Position numbers and translations under genes: made by a program
Shown: piece by piece, positions 1 to 18,000 of the stretch
How positions within the stretch are numbered: position 1 is the stretch's first letter
How the letters are laid out: every line of letters starts with the position of its first letter
Assembly: GCA_000328365.1 (NCBI GenBank)
Contig: KB302777.1
Location: 9,641-73,640 of the forward strand
Source: Capitella teleta
Taxonomy: Eukaryota; Annelida; Polychaeta; Capitellidae
Direction: 5' to 3'
DNA length: 64,000 nucleotides
Notes under the pieces: model-generated
Seen by the model: only the letters and a program-made list of their open reading frames with translations
What the model was told of the DNA's origin: nothing
Database searches by the model: none

Positions 1-2360
1 TATCTCATTGGCTGGTATTTGGGTATTTGTAGTAACATTTAGTCAACTGGTCGTATTCACCAAATACATGTACTCTGAATTCATTTTCACCCTCCCCACC
101 TTGTGAACCATCTTGGGAATTCCGAGTGACGTTATATGAAATCTAGTGAAATGGATGTACCCAAATAGGGGTGAGTTTTCATCGGTGTGTGCCGGTGCTT
201 CTTTTCAGTAGCGCCGGAGACCAGTAGGCCTAAATTCCCTTGCGCGCGTAATCAGATGGGCGCCTGAACGAGCATTGTGGAATATCAGCTGTTGCGTGGC
301 GCTGCAGTACAAATTATCTGCTCTGTTTTGATTTTAGTAGATAAGCATTAGTGTTACAATCCCAACAACAGCAATCACAAACAATAGAACAGTTCGTTCT
401 TCCTATAATAGTAATTTAAAAAAGAAGAGTATCGGATGCATGAAGATAATTAATAATGCGTACGATTTAAACAACCATCACCAAAAATGTTTCGCGCGCA
501 TTTTCTGCCGTTCGCCGCTCGCTGCGCAGGATCGTACTTTTCCGCGAAAATCGTTAATTTGAGTGACTATTTTATTTCGCATTTGTTTTATCTTTTTCCA
601 TTGTTGTCATATGCACTGTATGGCATACACAACGTGCGATCATTCCTCGCATACTAGTATTAATGCAACGGGTCACTATACTTATAGCAGCGTGTACTAT
701 ATATCTTAACAACACAGAGAGCGATCCCTTATTTGAGAATCCAAATGATGTCCAATTAGTCTAGTCATTTTAGTTCATAAAGGGCCGAACCGGTCAAAAT
801 TGCATCAAAAGGTTTTTCATCGGAATTATCTGCAGGAGCCCCGCAATCATTGTTTTTAGTAATAAAACGAAGAGCGACCGGGTGCTCATTTAATCTCCTC
901 TATTATTATCAATAAAAGCAACCGGCAGTGGCGTACACTGACCATGTACTGCGGCGCAATCCCAGTGGCGGAGGGAGTTGGGAAAGTTTTCATATTTCAA
1001 GTACTTCAAAGTAGAGAATTGAGGTAATAATTATAATCAACTACAGTGATTATGGATGGCATTACGTTGGTGTTCTATGCAGTAAGAAACAAACTACTCG
1101 TACATGATCGGATAATTTAGGCTTACTGATTTAAACTAAATTTGATTACAATTTAAATTTAAAATATATGCAGTGTTCTTAAAACAATATTATTTATAAT
1201 TGTACTTGAAATAATATTTCAAGTATTATACGCATATACGTACGAACAAAAGAAAGCTATGGTTTCTTTTTCATTGTATGCACTAGTAATCTATAACCTC
1301 TTTAACCTCCAATCCTGGCCATATATGTTTTATTGATATTACTCTTACCCTCAGATGAAATTGTAATTGTCACAGAAAAAATCGAGTAATCGAATGATGG
1401 TGGACGTGGAAGCATTGAGAATCCTCCATAACATGCATCATGGCTTGCTTTACAATCCTTTAAAACTAACTACAGGATACACATGCTACAATAAAGATAA
1501 AAGGGAGCAGCTATAATAACCAAATAAATTTACATATAACTGATCTGAAAAGTATTGTGATTTTGTGGATTTTTTCATTAATCCAGGCATGATCAAATTT
1601 CTCATAACCCCTAGCTGAAGATGTTCAATCCTGAGAGTGGTATGCGGGATGGTTGACTCAAGTCAGGGGTCGGCATCTCATATCAAGTGGTGGGCTAGAA
1701 GATGAAACAGCCACAAAACCACGGGGTTTGACCAGAAAATAAATCGCAACCTCCACTTGACAAGTGCGCTTGAATGGGGCTTTATAATATCGTACAATTC
1801 TCCTAAGATTAATTATATATGAAGTTCTATTCTTTTTTTTTTCTTTTCTGTTTCCATTAGGATATCAGTGGTTCCTGTGGGTCAACCAGTCTCTCCACTT
1901 AGTCTTTCACTTGCTTCACTACCACTTTTGTTTTTTTGTTTTGTTTTTTTTTTTGTTTTTTTTTTCTTATATTATCGCAGCCCTCATAGATCGGGAACTC
2001 TCGAATTCCAACGAATGACCTCTATCAAACTATTTATCTTATAAACATCTCCAAAACTAAATCTATGATCTTTCATCAACCTTTAATTATATCACCTTGA
2101 TAATAGCTGATTTCACAATTTTCTGTCAATGAAACCGAAATGCACTGGCGAGTATATCCTTCCTATAAATCGTTAGCATTCTTTTGTAGGCCCCTGTAAC
2201 ACCAGTACAACCTGACTGTTGACTTGGTCCAGTCTTTCGATGGCTCAGATGTTGCATCGGCATCGATCATAGAGATGGCTAGGTTGAGAGGGAACACATG
2301 ATCACGTGATGGAGGGTTCAACTTCTCTTCCCTGCGTCCCCAACGAGTTTAGGGACATAC
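1..2360. other. Intergenic, no gene recognised
   Basis: No open frame here has recognisable protein similarity or a consistent set of splice sites. The sequence is AT-rich with T-rich low-complexity tracts around 1833-1970. I see no RNA gene. It may hold distal regulatory sequence for genes outside the window. Confidence 0.5.
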
Positions 2361-2370
2361 ATGGCATGTA

Positions 2371-2545
2371 AGGGGGGACACCGAATAGCACAGTGGGTTA
2401 AATGGTGGTATGCAGGATAAAGAACCCTTGGGATTTATCGATAAAAGTAGGGGGAAACCCCGGTCCCGGGCCTTCTAGCTGTTCTGGCGCCCGTATCACC
2501 CGAATGGGTTGTGTGGAGCCGTAAAACCCCATCACTCACTCACTC
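2371..2545 (+). repeat. tRNA-derived SINE, copy 1
   Basis: A good pol III A-box-like stretch (TAGCACAGTGGGTTAA, 2386-2401) opens the element. A conserved body follows (GGATAAAGAACCCTTGGGATTT, then CTGTTCTGGCGCCCGT), and it ends in a CACT simple repeat. A second, more diverged copy of the same body lies at 4310-4435, which shows that this is a dispersed family. Boundaries are approximate. Confidence 0.6.
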
Positions 2546-2814
2546 TGGCATGTAAGGCAAGAGATGGCAGGCCATGCTTAGTACGTTGCAAAACAATTGA
2601 ATTATCTTTCTTGTGTGTAATCTAAGGAATCTGAGATTTCATGTGGATGTTGTGATTTTGTGTGAGTTTTCTTGTTTCAAATAATAGTATGTACACTGAG
2701 TAGAAATACTACCACTCATTCTTTCAACACCAACCAATCAAAACTACATGCACCGGTTCCCTTGCGACTCAGAATCATTTTTATAACATAAAATCTATAA
2801 GTAAAACAGAAGAT

Positions 2815-2820
2815 TTTATT
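2815..2820 (-). terminator. Polyadenylation signal of the Reeler gene
   Basis: AATAAA on the minus strand, about 30 bases past the TAG stop of the Reeler gene. It supports the placement of the last exon. Confidence 0.6.
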
Positions 2821-2851
2821 CAGCACCAGTAATTACTAAGTAGTCGATGTT

Positions 2852-3562
2852 CTAGTGATGAGGATCAATTTCTGGATAAACCAAAGACAGTTAAATGGCA
2901 AATGCAGACTGGTCAAAGTGACATACCTCCCAAATCGATACTCTCCATGTTGTTCCAGAAGGTTGCGTAGTTTTGGACAACAGTAGCCCTGAAGTGCGGA
3001 ATGAATACATAGACAATAGATGCAATTAGGCGGATAAGAACAGATGCACAGTACCTGACGACGACTCCATCGGCAGACAGGCCGTCGGGCAGGTAGAACG
3101 CTGTGTAGACGGCGTCCTTGGCCTCAGCGTTGGCATGCGTGATGCTATCGTCCGTGTGGTCACACGTCATCACCTGAGACTTGGAATCCCTGTCATCGAG
3201 AATGCAGGCGAGGCGTACTTCAAATTGGGAGACTCACTTTGGCTGGAAATGTCCGACCAGATTACCATTCGAATCGACGGCCTGCATCATGAAACCCAAG
3301 AAAGCACCGGAGTCAGCAATGATGGCGACTGCAGTGAATTAAAGATGAAGCAATATTCAGATACTGGATTCACGTTCTCACCGTCGAAATGGTCGTCATG
3401 GTAATGCACATCAAACTCATAAGGGGGCTCAGAGGTCTGAGGTGGAACTCCATGCGATGGCGTCCTGTCTTCACACGCAGAGTTCGGAGGTCCACTTGGA
3501 AAGGCAAGGGTCAGGGAAGCCTGGATGGCCAGTGCTAGGAAGATGCTTGTCGTTCTCAGCAT
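2852..3562 (-). CDS. Reeler-domain secreted protein (insect defense protein type)
   Basis: Five exons on the minus strand: 3562-3382, 3328-3238, 3189-3055, 2988-2927, 2871-2852; 162 residues in total, with phases adding to a whole number of codons and a TAG stop. The protein opens with a signal peptide (MLRTTSIFLALAIQASLTLA) and runs straight into a Reeler domain. Visible features are FPSGPPNSAC, a PSHGVPPQ block, GAFLGFMMQAVD, the TCDH...TH segment and RATVVQNYATFW near the end. Length and single-domain layout match the short secreted Reeler proteins known in insects as defense proteins. There is no DOMON or cytochrome b561 part as in FRRS1. The first residues of exon 3 rest on the acceptor at 3190, chosen because it alone keeps frame. 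The function in this animal is inferred, and immune or matrix roles are both possible. Confidence 0.88.
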
Positions 3563-4305
3563 TGTGAATTATTGTGTTCTATTACAACTACTCTCTTCAG
3601 CATATTATATACATGATCTACATGGGAACATCGACAGTTGGGCTGCTCAGTGAAGCGTCTGTCTTCAGCGTCTGAGGTCTTCTTGACCTGTCGTATAAAT
3701 TATAACACTATAATGCTCTATGCAGTAACCTGGTAGGATACATGAAAAATGTGAAACATGTTAATACAAAAAAGAGCTGCTGGTTCATGTTTCACGTTAT
3801 TCATTTGTGTAACTATATCGTGGTACATTGCATTGACTTTTAAACTTCTTTCAGATAACAGCGGGTAATTGAAGTCACTCGTAACAGTAACAATATGGTA
3901 CATATAATTATGTGAAAGAAATGTGAAGAAAAAAAGAGCTGCAGGTGGATGTTTCACATTACGTACGTATTATTGAACTATAACGTGGTTGCGTTGATCT
4001 TTTACAAGTTTCAGATAACATAGGGTAACTGAAGTCCTTCAAGAGGATTACTCACCTCAAAGAAGCGATACAATCTGGCAAGCTATCTCGGTTTAGAAAC
4101 TTAGAGAAGCTCAGACGGTTTGACCGCCTCACTGCAATCCTTTGACCGACTCTCCGCGGTGGGGCTCGAGGCGACATGCAAGTTGGAGAACCACGAACGT
4201 TTTCATGGTAAAATAATAATTATGTATATTTATAACTCATTATAATTTTTTGGCGATTTGTCAGTGCTGCCAAAATTTGCAACAAGGCCGAGTGCACTGT
4301 GTACT
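3563..4305. other. Intergenic, no gene recognised
   Basis: Presumably holds the promoter of the minus-strand Reeler gene. Two similar stretches, around 3715-3850 and 3890-4030 (each with AAAAAGAGCTGC, then TGTTTCAC, then TTTCAGATAACA), form an imperfect local duplication of about 180 bp. Confidence 0.45.
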
Positions 4306-4309
4306 ACTT

Positions 4310-4435
4310 TCTATGGTAGCATATTGAGGATAAAAAAACCTTGGGGTTTACGATAAAAGTATATATAGAGCATATTATGTAGGGACTTCTGTTCTGGCGC
4401 CCGTGTCATCCGAACCGGTTGGCTGAGACTGGGAT
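4310..4435 (+). repeat. tRNA-derived SINE, copy 2 (body only)
   Basis: Shares the GGATAAA..CCTTGGGGTTTA..GATAAAAGTA and CTTCTGTTCTGGCGCCCGTGT blocks with the copy at 2371-2545, in the same order. The A-box end is decayed, so this looks like the older copy. Confidence 0.5.
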
Positions 4436-5137
4436 CCCCACATGCAACACGTGATCACAAGGAACTCGCAACAACAGAATCAAGGTGGCCAAGCCCTTAA
4501 TAATAAGGTTTATTCCAGACACACTTGGTTCAAATAGGTAAAAAAGATACAAACGAAGAAAAATATAAACAAGTAAGCTTATAATACAACGTATAAAGAT
4601 TACAACCCAAAAACATGAATGAGAACTTACAAGAAACGCAGAAAGTGGGCAGTGACCAGAAAGTACAAGAGCACATTCAAATGAACACATCAGAGTATGT
4701 AAATAAACATTCAGCCCAATGTCTCCACTTATCTGAAATAAACCGTCAACTACTAATATTTACATTAACAAGGTGTGCACCTTGTTAATGTTAATAAGGC
4801 TTGAACCGTCAGATTGTATGTTACTAGCAATAAGGGGAAAACCAGCACACATTACTCTTAACGACAAATGCATACCATCTGTAGCGACCAACTCAACCGA
4901 TTTCATTTGACTCGATTTACTTCTCACCTTGCATATAATGCTGAATGGAAATAATAAAAACCAGTTCTCAACTGTGATTCAACTGAGGTTTGGGTCTCCA
5001 TACATCTATCATTGTCATCCGTACAAGATGGAGGCCGACTGCACAACCTCAATCGGAAGGCCCGTGATATTCGCTTCTTGGCGTCTTGATTGATTTCTGA
5101 TGCCGTTCTTTATTAAGTCCTTGTCCTCTGCACACCG

Positions 5138-6963
5138 ATGTCAGTAGAAGCGATGGGAACTACCTTCAGAATCTCGCTACTAATGACTTTTCTTCAAACA
5201 ACTCAATCGCACATCCAGGTTTCTACGTTCAACCCTGGAAACATCCCTTTGAACTCAGCGGTTGACTTTCAACCTGTTGCGCAGTTGGAGAATGTCCACA
5301 GCAAGATACAATGCGTAGGCGCGTGTGTTCTTCGCGGAGGGTGTGTGGCCATTGTGTTGACCGAACGGTGCTGCAAAATGTACGACCAAATGGCATCTAT
5401 GACCAACTGGACACCACATAACCAATCTGTATATTTGGAATTGAAAAGTGGCAAGTTCGTTACAATGCAGGCGTCAGACACTCTTGAATTGACCTCTGAT
5501 AATGTAGAATCTGCGACATCTACAATCCTCCAATCGACACAAAATTATGAATCTACAGCCAGAAATGCGGACCTAGAGACAACAGAATATGTTCTTGAAA
5601 CAACTGACGCGCCAACAACAGCACAAATTATGGAATCTACCCTCGAAACGACCGCAACTATGACAACTGAATCTGAGAAGGCATTCCCGGCCGTGAGTTA
5701 ATTGTGTGGAATATCATATAAATTTCAAAGTACAAACTTTAATTTGGTTGTTTGTACATCTAATCTGGCCCAATTTGAATTTAAATAATTATGTTGTCGA
5801 TGTCTGAGTAATTGCAGAATGCCGTAGAAATACATGTACTTGCATGATGTGTCGGTAACTTGGGTTTATAAACGCAGAAAAAAACCCGTCGACACGCCAC
5901 AGAATCATGTGAAGTAAATCAAAGTTGCAATGCGTTCACATTGCTTATAATGGTATACAAACTATACATTGATCCCAAATCCTAACGTATGTAATTGAAT
6001 GATTTTATAGAGAATCCCAATTCATTTTGTATAGGCATGCCTACAACACACGCCTCTTGTAATCCAAGTAAATACATTAGGCTAGTTGGATGATTTGCAC
6101 CAAATATCCATGTTTTACTGCTGTAACATGTAGCTATAAACAGTAAATTTACTTGCAATATACCACATAGTGTTGTTTTTTTTTTCTATATTCTCACTTT
6201 CTATTCTTTTGAATAGATTTTCTTTCATTTCACTTCTTCCATTTTATTTCATTTCATATGCCTGAATATGGTTATGCATTTTTCAGAATCTGAATTGCCC
6301 ACAAACGAGGTCATGCACCTCCCTCAGTGCAGACGCTGCCTTCATCCACATAAACCAATCGTATGTTGTGACAAAGGACAAGAACTATTACTCGTTTGAT
6401 TCAATAGAAAGCATGTGCAGCGGGTTTCCTTATCAGTCGGGGCTATTTTCTGAGCTGATGCAATTCCCTGACGCTCCCGACATGTTAGCATCCGCTGGAG
6501 CCACGCTCTTCGTCTTCGAGAGTAAGTGCTATTCACGAAATCAGATCTATATTTATGTGTCTCTAATACTCAATTGACAGATAAGTATGTCACCACATAC
6601 AGCCACAAACAAGGCAAATACCAACTGAGCAATCCAACTGAGCCGATCACGGCGATATTTCCCACCATTCTGACTGACAGTGGCAGTTGTTTTCTCGCCC
6701 ACAATTCCACTCATGGCATACTCTTCGACACCGATAAAATTTTCGTCGATTCGCTTGAGTTTAAACAAGATGAAGAGTTCCACAGCTCCACCGGCGTCCC
6801 GAACCCATTCTTCAACTTCTTACCGTCGGGCACTCCGCACGCGTGTACTCAGACCTCCGAAGAGGGCTTCGTCCTATTCTTAGACAATGATGACATATCC
6901 GTGTACGACACAGCCACGAAGACCAACACCAATCTTGGGAAGCTTTGTTATGAGCCTAAGTAA
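5138..6963 (+). CDS. Secreted PAN-like / Thr-rich / propeller-like protein
   Basis: Three exons: 5138-5692, 6287-6521, 6581-6963; 390 residues, phases consistent, TAA stop. An internal Met six codons in (5153) gives the cleaner signal peptide (MGTTFRISLLMTFLQTTQS). Residues about 35-110 carry a cysteine pattern (C...C..C.....CC.MYD) like PAN/apple domains. Residues about 115-185 are a Thr/Ser/Glu stalk likely to be O-glycosylated. Exons 2-3 encode four blocks, each opening with a short hydrophobic strand (DAAFIHINQSY, ATLFVFEN, GSCFLAHN, GFVLFLDN). They are bracketed by NLNC at the start and LCYEPK at the end. That layout, with a first-to-last cysteine pair, recalls four-bladed hemopexin-type propellers, but I cannot assign the family. 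ATTAAA at 7031 may be the poly(A) signal. It has no recognised close homologue, and its secretion is inferred. Confidence 0.72.
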
Positions 6964-8749
6964 TTACGTAATTACGTAATTACTAATTGAGTTGAATTTT
7001 ATGTAATTGGTCAATATCTCTTGGTATTTCATTAAAGTTTAATGTTCATGCAAAAGGGGTATACGTCATATTGTTTCACAGATCCACTGCAAATATTTTG
7101 AAGGATTTCTGTTCTAAATGATTTCCAATATTATTTACGCTTTACATTCTTAGAGAAGTGTAGACACATGTGACTATATCCAGTCGCTGTGTGTATGATT
7201 ATGGGTATTATTAATTATAAGAGGGAGTATGTGCACCGTGAACCACCCGATAAATGATCACCAGACACAGCACAAGGCTCTCAGAGCACGCCACGACATC
7301 TAAAAACATCCTCTTTGTTTTAGCTGCCTCAGATTTCAGACACAGACGTGGATGGAGTCACTTGACTCCCACGGTCTTAAGACAGCGCCCTCAATCTCAG
7401 TCGTTGCACCAACGATTTTTTGATGGCGACTCGTTGCTCTATTCTGGCCGTTGATCACGCAACACCAAGTCCCATAAGTGTAAATCATTTACACTGTCAT
7501 TTCGCTTTGCCATGTTGCTTGGTTCTTGAACTATAAACTTGCGGTGATAAATATTCAATGTGTTGCCCATGCCTCATAATTCAGGTGAACATGGGACATA
7601 TGTGATGCAGGTCGTTAACTTGTAATCACACATAATGTGATATGTTCATCATGTGTTAACTTTAAATTTGACGCACACACCGCATATTTCACCGAAGACT
7701 ATCTGGTGCAGTATGGAGATGATCATTCAATATCAGCATTCTTCGTCGTGCTGATAGCTTATCAAATTTCATATCACTTAGTTGGGGATAACTAAGACAA
7801 TTAGAATGATATTTTTATAATAATATTTTATTATTTATTTTGCAGTTCAAATAAAAAAGTGGTATGCCCGACTATGTCGTGCACAACCGTGCCTTGTAGT
7901 GCGTTGTATATCGCACTGTAGTACGAATCGCAAACCCATGCGATATGACATAGAACTCGGCACTGCCTAAAATAAAACCAAGATAATCACGTGGATGCAG
8001 TGCTGGCGACATCGATGCAATGAATATCACTTGCTGACAGCTTTTGATCAAAGGTGATCTCCGATGTAAGGCTTTTAATTAGCAATGAAAAGACGTTGAC
8101 TTGGAGTGCACTGAAAGTAGCAGTGAGTTGATTGATTGGGGTTTTAGAGGCCTTTCACTTGGCACGTGGATGGCCGGTGTTCTTCTGACAATCTGACTCG
8201 AGTGCTTTCTTTACAACTTGCAACAGCGACAGAGATCGAACAATAATAGTCGAACAACATTAATAGTTGTGTTGTCTTAGAACACAGTTCTACTGTGATC
8301 TATGAGAACTATGCTCACCCCATGTCTCGAACTAGCTCAAACAACTTGTTATGGTTCTCGACCGCCTTTTTTCATTTTGATGTCGTACATTTGATGGACA
8401 TTTGAGCGGTGTACATTGCTGCAGCATCTCAAGCAGAGAACATGCGGATGAGTTACGTGTGCATGCAAGCTAAATTCAGGCACAACCATAATAGTCAGTT
8501 AGCTGTTTGCATGCCAGTGGTTCAAAGGATTGTCGTACGTAGCCCTATGTCCAATGCCTTCGTAGGACGCGGAATGGAATGTCGAAAGTCGGGATGGATA
8601 ACAGTCGAGGCAATAATTACATTCATTTGATATATTTATTTGGGGAAACAAAAACAAGTAATAATAATTACGAGTAGGCCTTCTGCTGTTGAAATTGGTC
8701 ATAGATTCGAAGAATATTGTATCGGTTAAACGAGGAAGACAAAGTTATG

Positions 8750-8750
<1 letters not shown>
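6964..8750. other. Intergenic, no gene recognised
   Basis: Contains 3' UTR of the upstream secreted-protein gene, with ATTAAA at 7031-7036, and a small triplication of TAATTACG just after its stop. I see nothing else that I can name. Confidence 0.5.

Positions 8751-8751
<1 letters not shown>

Positions 8752-8780
<29 letters not shown>
8752..8780. repeat. Poly(T) tract
   Basis: About 29 consecutive T residues. Could be the poly(A) tail of a minus-strand retroposed element whose body is no longer recognisable. Confidence 0.8.
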
Positions 8781-8781
<1 letters not shown>

Positions 8782-8927
8782 ATTTGCTAATAATTTTTAA
8801 TATTCATAATATGATTCCTACTTAATATGCTTGACCCACATTAGCATTAACTCTTGCAAACCACGGATATGATGCGCGTAATGAGGCTGCAGCCTGCATA
8901 GGACGCTCAATGTTGATATCTGTCCTT

Positions 8928-8933
<6 letters not shown>

Positions 8934-8984
<51 letters not shown>
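8934..8984. repeat. (CT)n microsatellite
   Basis: An uninterrupted CT dinucleotide run of about 50 bases, preceded by a C run. Confidence 0.95.
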
Positions 8985-8987
<3 letters not shown>

Positions 8988-9777
8988 CCCGGATCGAAGA
9001 GAGGCTGTGATGAACGTCAGGTGCCTAAGATCTTTCAACGCGAATTCTTCTCGGATGCCAAGACAAAATCGCAACAATCGCACAAGATTCCTCCAAGAAC
9101 TGGGCTTTTTTCTTCTCTTTCTGCGTAAAAAAAAAAGGTTTCTTTCGAATTCTGCTCGCGTGGCCTTGGGGAGAGAAGTCTTCGGCGGCCGCTCTTTAGA
9201 AGAACGATCAACGAAGCTGCGTTGAATGGCTTCCAAGAAAGCTAACACGCTAAGGTAATGGGCTGCGAATGAATGGCATTCAGGTATTTGGCGAAAGAGG
9301 TCGTAATTGAGTGTATATGTTATCTCTTTTAGGCGAATCTGAGAGCAAGAAGTGCCATTTAACCTATGATTGGCCTCTTCGACATGATATTGCGATATCG
9401 CAACCGATTTACTGATAATAGCCCTATTCTCAACAATTACCCTCGGCAGCTGTAGCCCCAAGCAACACTTTAACCATGATACAATTTCGTGTGAAACACT
9501 CAACGATTGTGCCTTTCGTTGGCACATCCAGATAATCTGAATGATCAAGGATGGACCCATCCATCAGGGCATGCTCACTGGCTCAGGGCATGCCGATTCC
9601 CAATTAATCTTGGCTGCGAATCGTGAGAATGGAGGCTTTTGTTTATCAACCATTGGCGTATACGCCTCATTCAACGTGAGTGCTGAGCCGACTGCCGACG
9701 GGGCACAGATCCACTACACCTGATCGGCACACCCTGCAACCCGCACTTTGGATTGCGAAACCGATCGAGCGACAGCC

Positions 9778-14354
<4,577 letters not shown>

Positions 14355-14511
14355 TGTTACGTCATAATCGTTACACGTGGCGTCACTCTTTTCCTTTACT
14401 AGATCAGTTTAATAACTTTGTGATTTTTGAGTATCGATTTATATCAATGGTATACATAATCACACCTATACTAGTATTATTCATTATCTGTACTTTTAGC
14501 TCATGTTAATT

Positions 14512-14517
14512 AATAAA
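14512..14517 (+). terminator. Polyadenylation signal of the ACP-like gene
   Basis: AATAAA about 160 bases after the TGA stop. Confidence 0.5.
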
Positions 14518-14519
14518 CT

Positions 14520-15077
14520 TTCATGATGTTGACTTTATTGTTCCTACAATGTCTTAATTCGTCATTTCAATGTAGACATTCATTCCGCATGGAAAGAGCA
14601 TGTCATGCAAGTGTCGCCCTAATTATGCAGATGCTAAGTCTCCAGGTCCCGACACACATTGGACAACTGGATAAAACTAGTGAAATTTTGCATAAACTGT
14701 TGACCTTTTTATTTATGAATGGAATTCAATGCTGAAAAAATGTGAAGAGAATAATTTGAGAGCAAAACAAATACAAGGTATATTATTATAACGAATCATT
14801 GCGTAACGTGTATACTTATGTACATCAATAATGAAATTTAATGCACGTGGAAAAGATGAAACAATGATGAGATGCAAATTAAAATCTGACTTAATCCTTT
14901 TGTTTGGCTTCATGAGAAACGAATTGAATGTGATAGAGGAACAGTAGTTTTAAAATGAGAAAACCATAATTAATCACAGACATTTTGTACAAGAATATTT
15001 AAATAACACATTTCCGGCACAAGATTAAAATATCTCTCTATTGATGTAAAAACCCTTTCGTTGTGGACTTGCATTCT
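14520..15077. other. Convergent intergenic stretch
   Basis: Lies between the ends of the ACP-like gene (+) and the WDFY gene (-) and so must hold both 3' UTRs. No other feature seen. Confidence 0.5.
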
Positions 15078-18000
15078 TTAGCTTAAAATGTTGCCAACAT
15101 CCCATAGCTGAAAGTATAACAATCAAGGTTATTGTACTGAAATGCACAAGATTTGCAAAACAAACCCGGATAATACGATCTTTCCCGACAGTAAGAAGTT
15201 GTTTTTTCTGCACGTCAAGATGCATGGATAGAACAGCATGTCTCATGTCATGGAAGGTTGCCATGGGCACACACCTACATGAAGCGCCGTCAATACTTCA
15301 ATCAATCAATCAATCAATACACCCACTCAGTAATGCTCTGTTTACACTCAACGCAAACTCTTACTTCATGTTCGTAACCCATCACAGGAATGGTTGACCG
15401 GTCCATCGAGCACTTGGAGCATATCGCTTGGCCACACTTCCGACAATGGTGCTGCAGAATAAAGGTCAGTTCAGCCAGTCAAGGTCACGTGCACATCGCG
15501 TACCTGTCTCACTCCGATGGTCTTCTGTTCCCACATCGACTTGACATTCCAGAAGAACGGACTGCCGCATTTCATACAGGCGTCACTCTCTGCCCAATCA
15601 GGCGTCTGCAAAGCCACAGGAAATACATCTTCAACGCTCGCTGCACTGCCCCTACCTCTTGCCGCTTGGCGTTCATGTCCCAGATGGTTAGAACGCCTTC
15701 ATCTCCAGATGACAACAATTCCCTGGATAATCCGCTATAGGAAAGCGTTTGCACTTTATCTCTGTGACCCTGGAGTTCAAAGGCCGTGCCCTTCTGACCT
15801 CCAATGTCCCACACAATGATTGACTGATCAAAGCTTCCAGAGAAGAGTAGGTTGCGTTCTTCGTCCCACGCTAAGCACCGCACACTCCCTGCAACCAAGA
15901 ATTATGTCACGGATGTTGAGGGGGTGTGACTGTGACTGACCTGAGTGACCTTTCAACGTTGTGATGACTTCAAATCCATTGTTACTGACCTTCAGAACAG
16001 TGATCTGACCTCCAAAATCGCCAACAAATGTGTAGTTTGTCTGCTTGTCAAATCTTAATTGTTTTGAGTCAAGTTATAATAACAATGAAAATCATGATTC
16101 ATTTTGTGGTTTTGAATCCTCAGGGAGCAGAGGGACTGGCGTCATTCCCTTTTCCCGCAATGAAGTGCAAGATAAGATAACGCTACTCAATCAGATACGA
16201 GAGCATAACCAAGAGTGCAAGAATGGATACGAGAGACACGTGCACCATGCAGCCGTCTGGTAACCACCAAGTCGCCTCCCAGTCTCAGAACAATGCCACT
16301 GGAAATACTTATCTCGACCGCAGCTTAGCACCCACTCATTGTACAGTGCAAAGAGCAATGCTGTGACTCGGCCCTGGTGCGCTAGTGAATTGTGAGAATC
16401 AATAATAAAGATAAGGCAGATCAATTGCTTACTTACCAACGTAATCTCGAGTGTGCGGCATACTGTTAAAATCTTCTGATAGTTGGAATTCCTAAAATCA
16501 AAGTGTTTATGATGAATTTGCTTGATGATTCAGAGGGTTCAGACCGAAATAGTGCCGTTGTCTTGTCCTATGAATAACCTTCGCGTTTCTTGGTTTAAGT
16601 CAAGGGAAGAGGCTGCCGCTGAAGAAACCAAAGGGTTCAGCTGTATGTGAGCAAGAAATTTAACACTCACATGCCATGCTGTGGCAGATACTTGGCCAGT
16701 ATTGCCCTGAATCCCGCTTCAACCATACTCGCACTGTCCTGGGGAGATCAAAGAAGACAAAATTAAAAAATGTATAATACAATAAACTGGCATGCTGGGA
16801 CAGTGGACAACAAGATAATGCAAAGATGAAGGATTCTACGCAGGAGTGGGTTTGAACTAATGACGTCCATCTCGTACAACCCTAAGTCAAACAGCTGAAG
16901 CATCCGTGAAAGATAATACAGCTGAAGGAATTCAAGAGCTTGTAATTGATAGGAGCTCTTTAATTTAGTCAAGTGTGATCGCACTTCTGCTTCGTAAATT
17001 AAATTATAAGTTAGATGAGTGTTCTTATCTTAAATTGAGACGTGCTACTCATAGTCATAGTGTACTGTCTGTGTACATAAATGATGATGCATGCAGGTCA
17101 AAGTGATCACATTTCAAGATGTGCTCTCATAATCTGATGATGCAGAAAGATTAATTGTGAGTTCATGTGCTGAAAGTAATTAGAACATAATTATACTACA
17201 GTAAAACCTCGATGTGTCGAAGTTCGTGGGGTTAGCTCAATTACTTCAACTTAGGGATACCTCGACGAAGGGATCGAGGCCGTTATGATATGACCGTTAT
17301 GATTTCAAATCGTGTTCTGACGTTTTGATTGACGATATGCGCCATGCACTTATAAACCACGAGAGGCTATGATTTTGTGATTGAAACAGTAATTAACAAA
17401 TATGAATAATAAAGTAATGCCAAAAGATGAAATTATCTTAGAAGTCTTGGAGAAAAAAGAATTTCACAGAAGGTTGTTTACGTAGCTATAAAGGTCTCAA
17501 GTGTCTTCACGTCGAGCTTGCGTTTTGTAGCCATAGCAATGCCGATGATATAATGATGCTGAAGACTGTTGGTCACTAGATTTTCACTGTTTCTCGCAAA
17601 AACACTCTAAACAAACATCTTTTATATTATTGTTACGTGCTTTGATATTAAAGCTGCCAGAAAGTTCATAACAGATCTAAGGCTGGATTTCTTTAATAAA
17701 CTCTAGCTTCGAATGTGAGCTGTCTTTGGTCGGCAATTCATTAAAGATCATCACACGCACACCAACAACAATTTAATGCCTTAGTTGAGATCCACGGTCC
17801 GTTGATCTTTGGAGTCAGCCTCGCTTTGGTCGCGGCTTAAACAGAGGAGAGATAAAGGCTGCCGACTGCTTTGTGGGGCGGGGGTGTTTTGATGTTTTAA
17901 TTGTAAGCAACTGTGCCTAACTCTCTTTGAAGTAATCAAACTGAGAAATGTGTGAGCAATTCGAGGCACGAGGTTGTCATCAAACAGTTGACAAAGTGCA

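Noticed and set aside
8985-9560. 191-codon minus-strand open frame
   Set aside because: No family resemblance, runs into the CT microsatellite, and has no splice or promoter support. Probably chance in a locally GC-richer stretch that includes the 5' region of the ACP-like gene.
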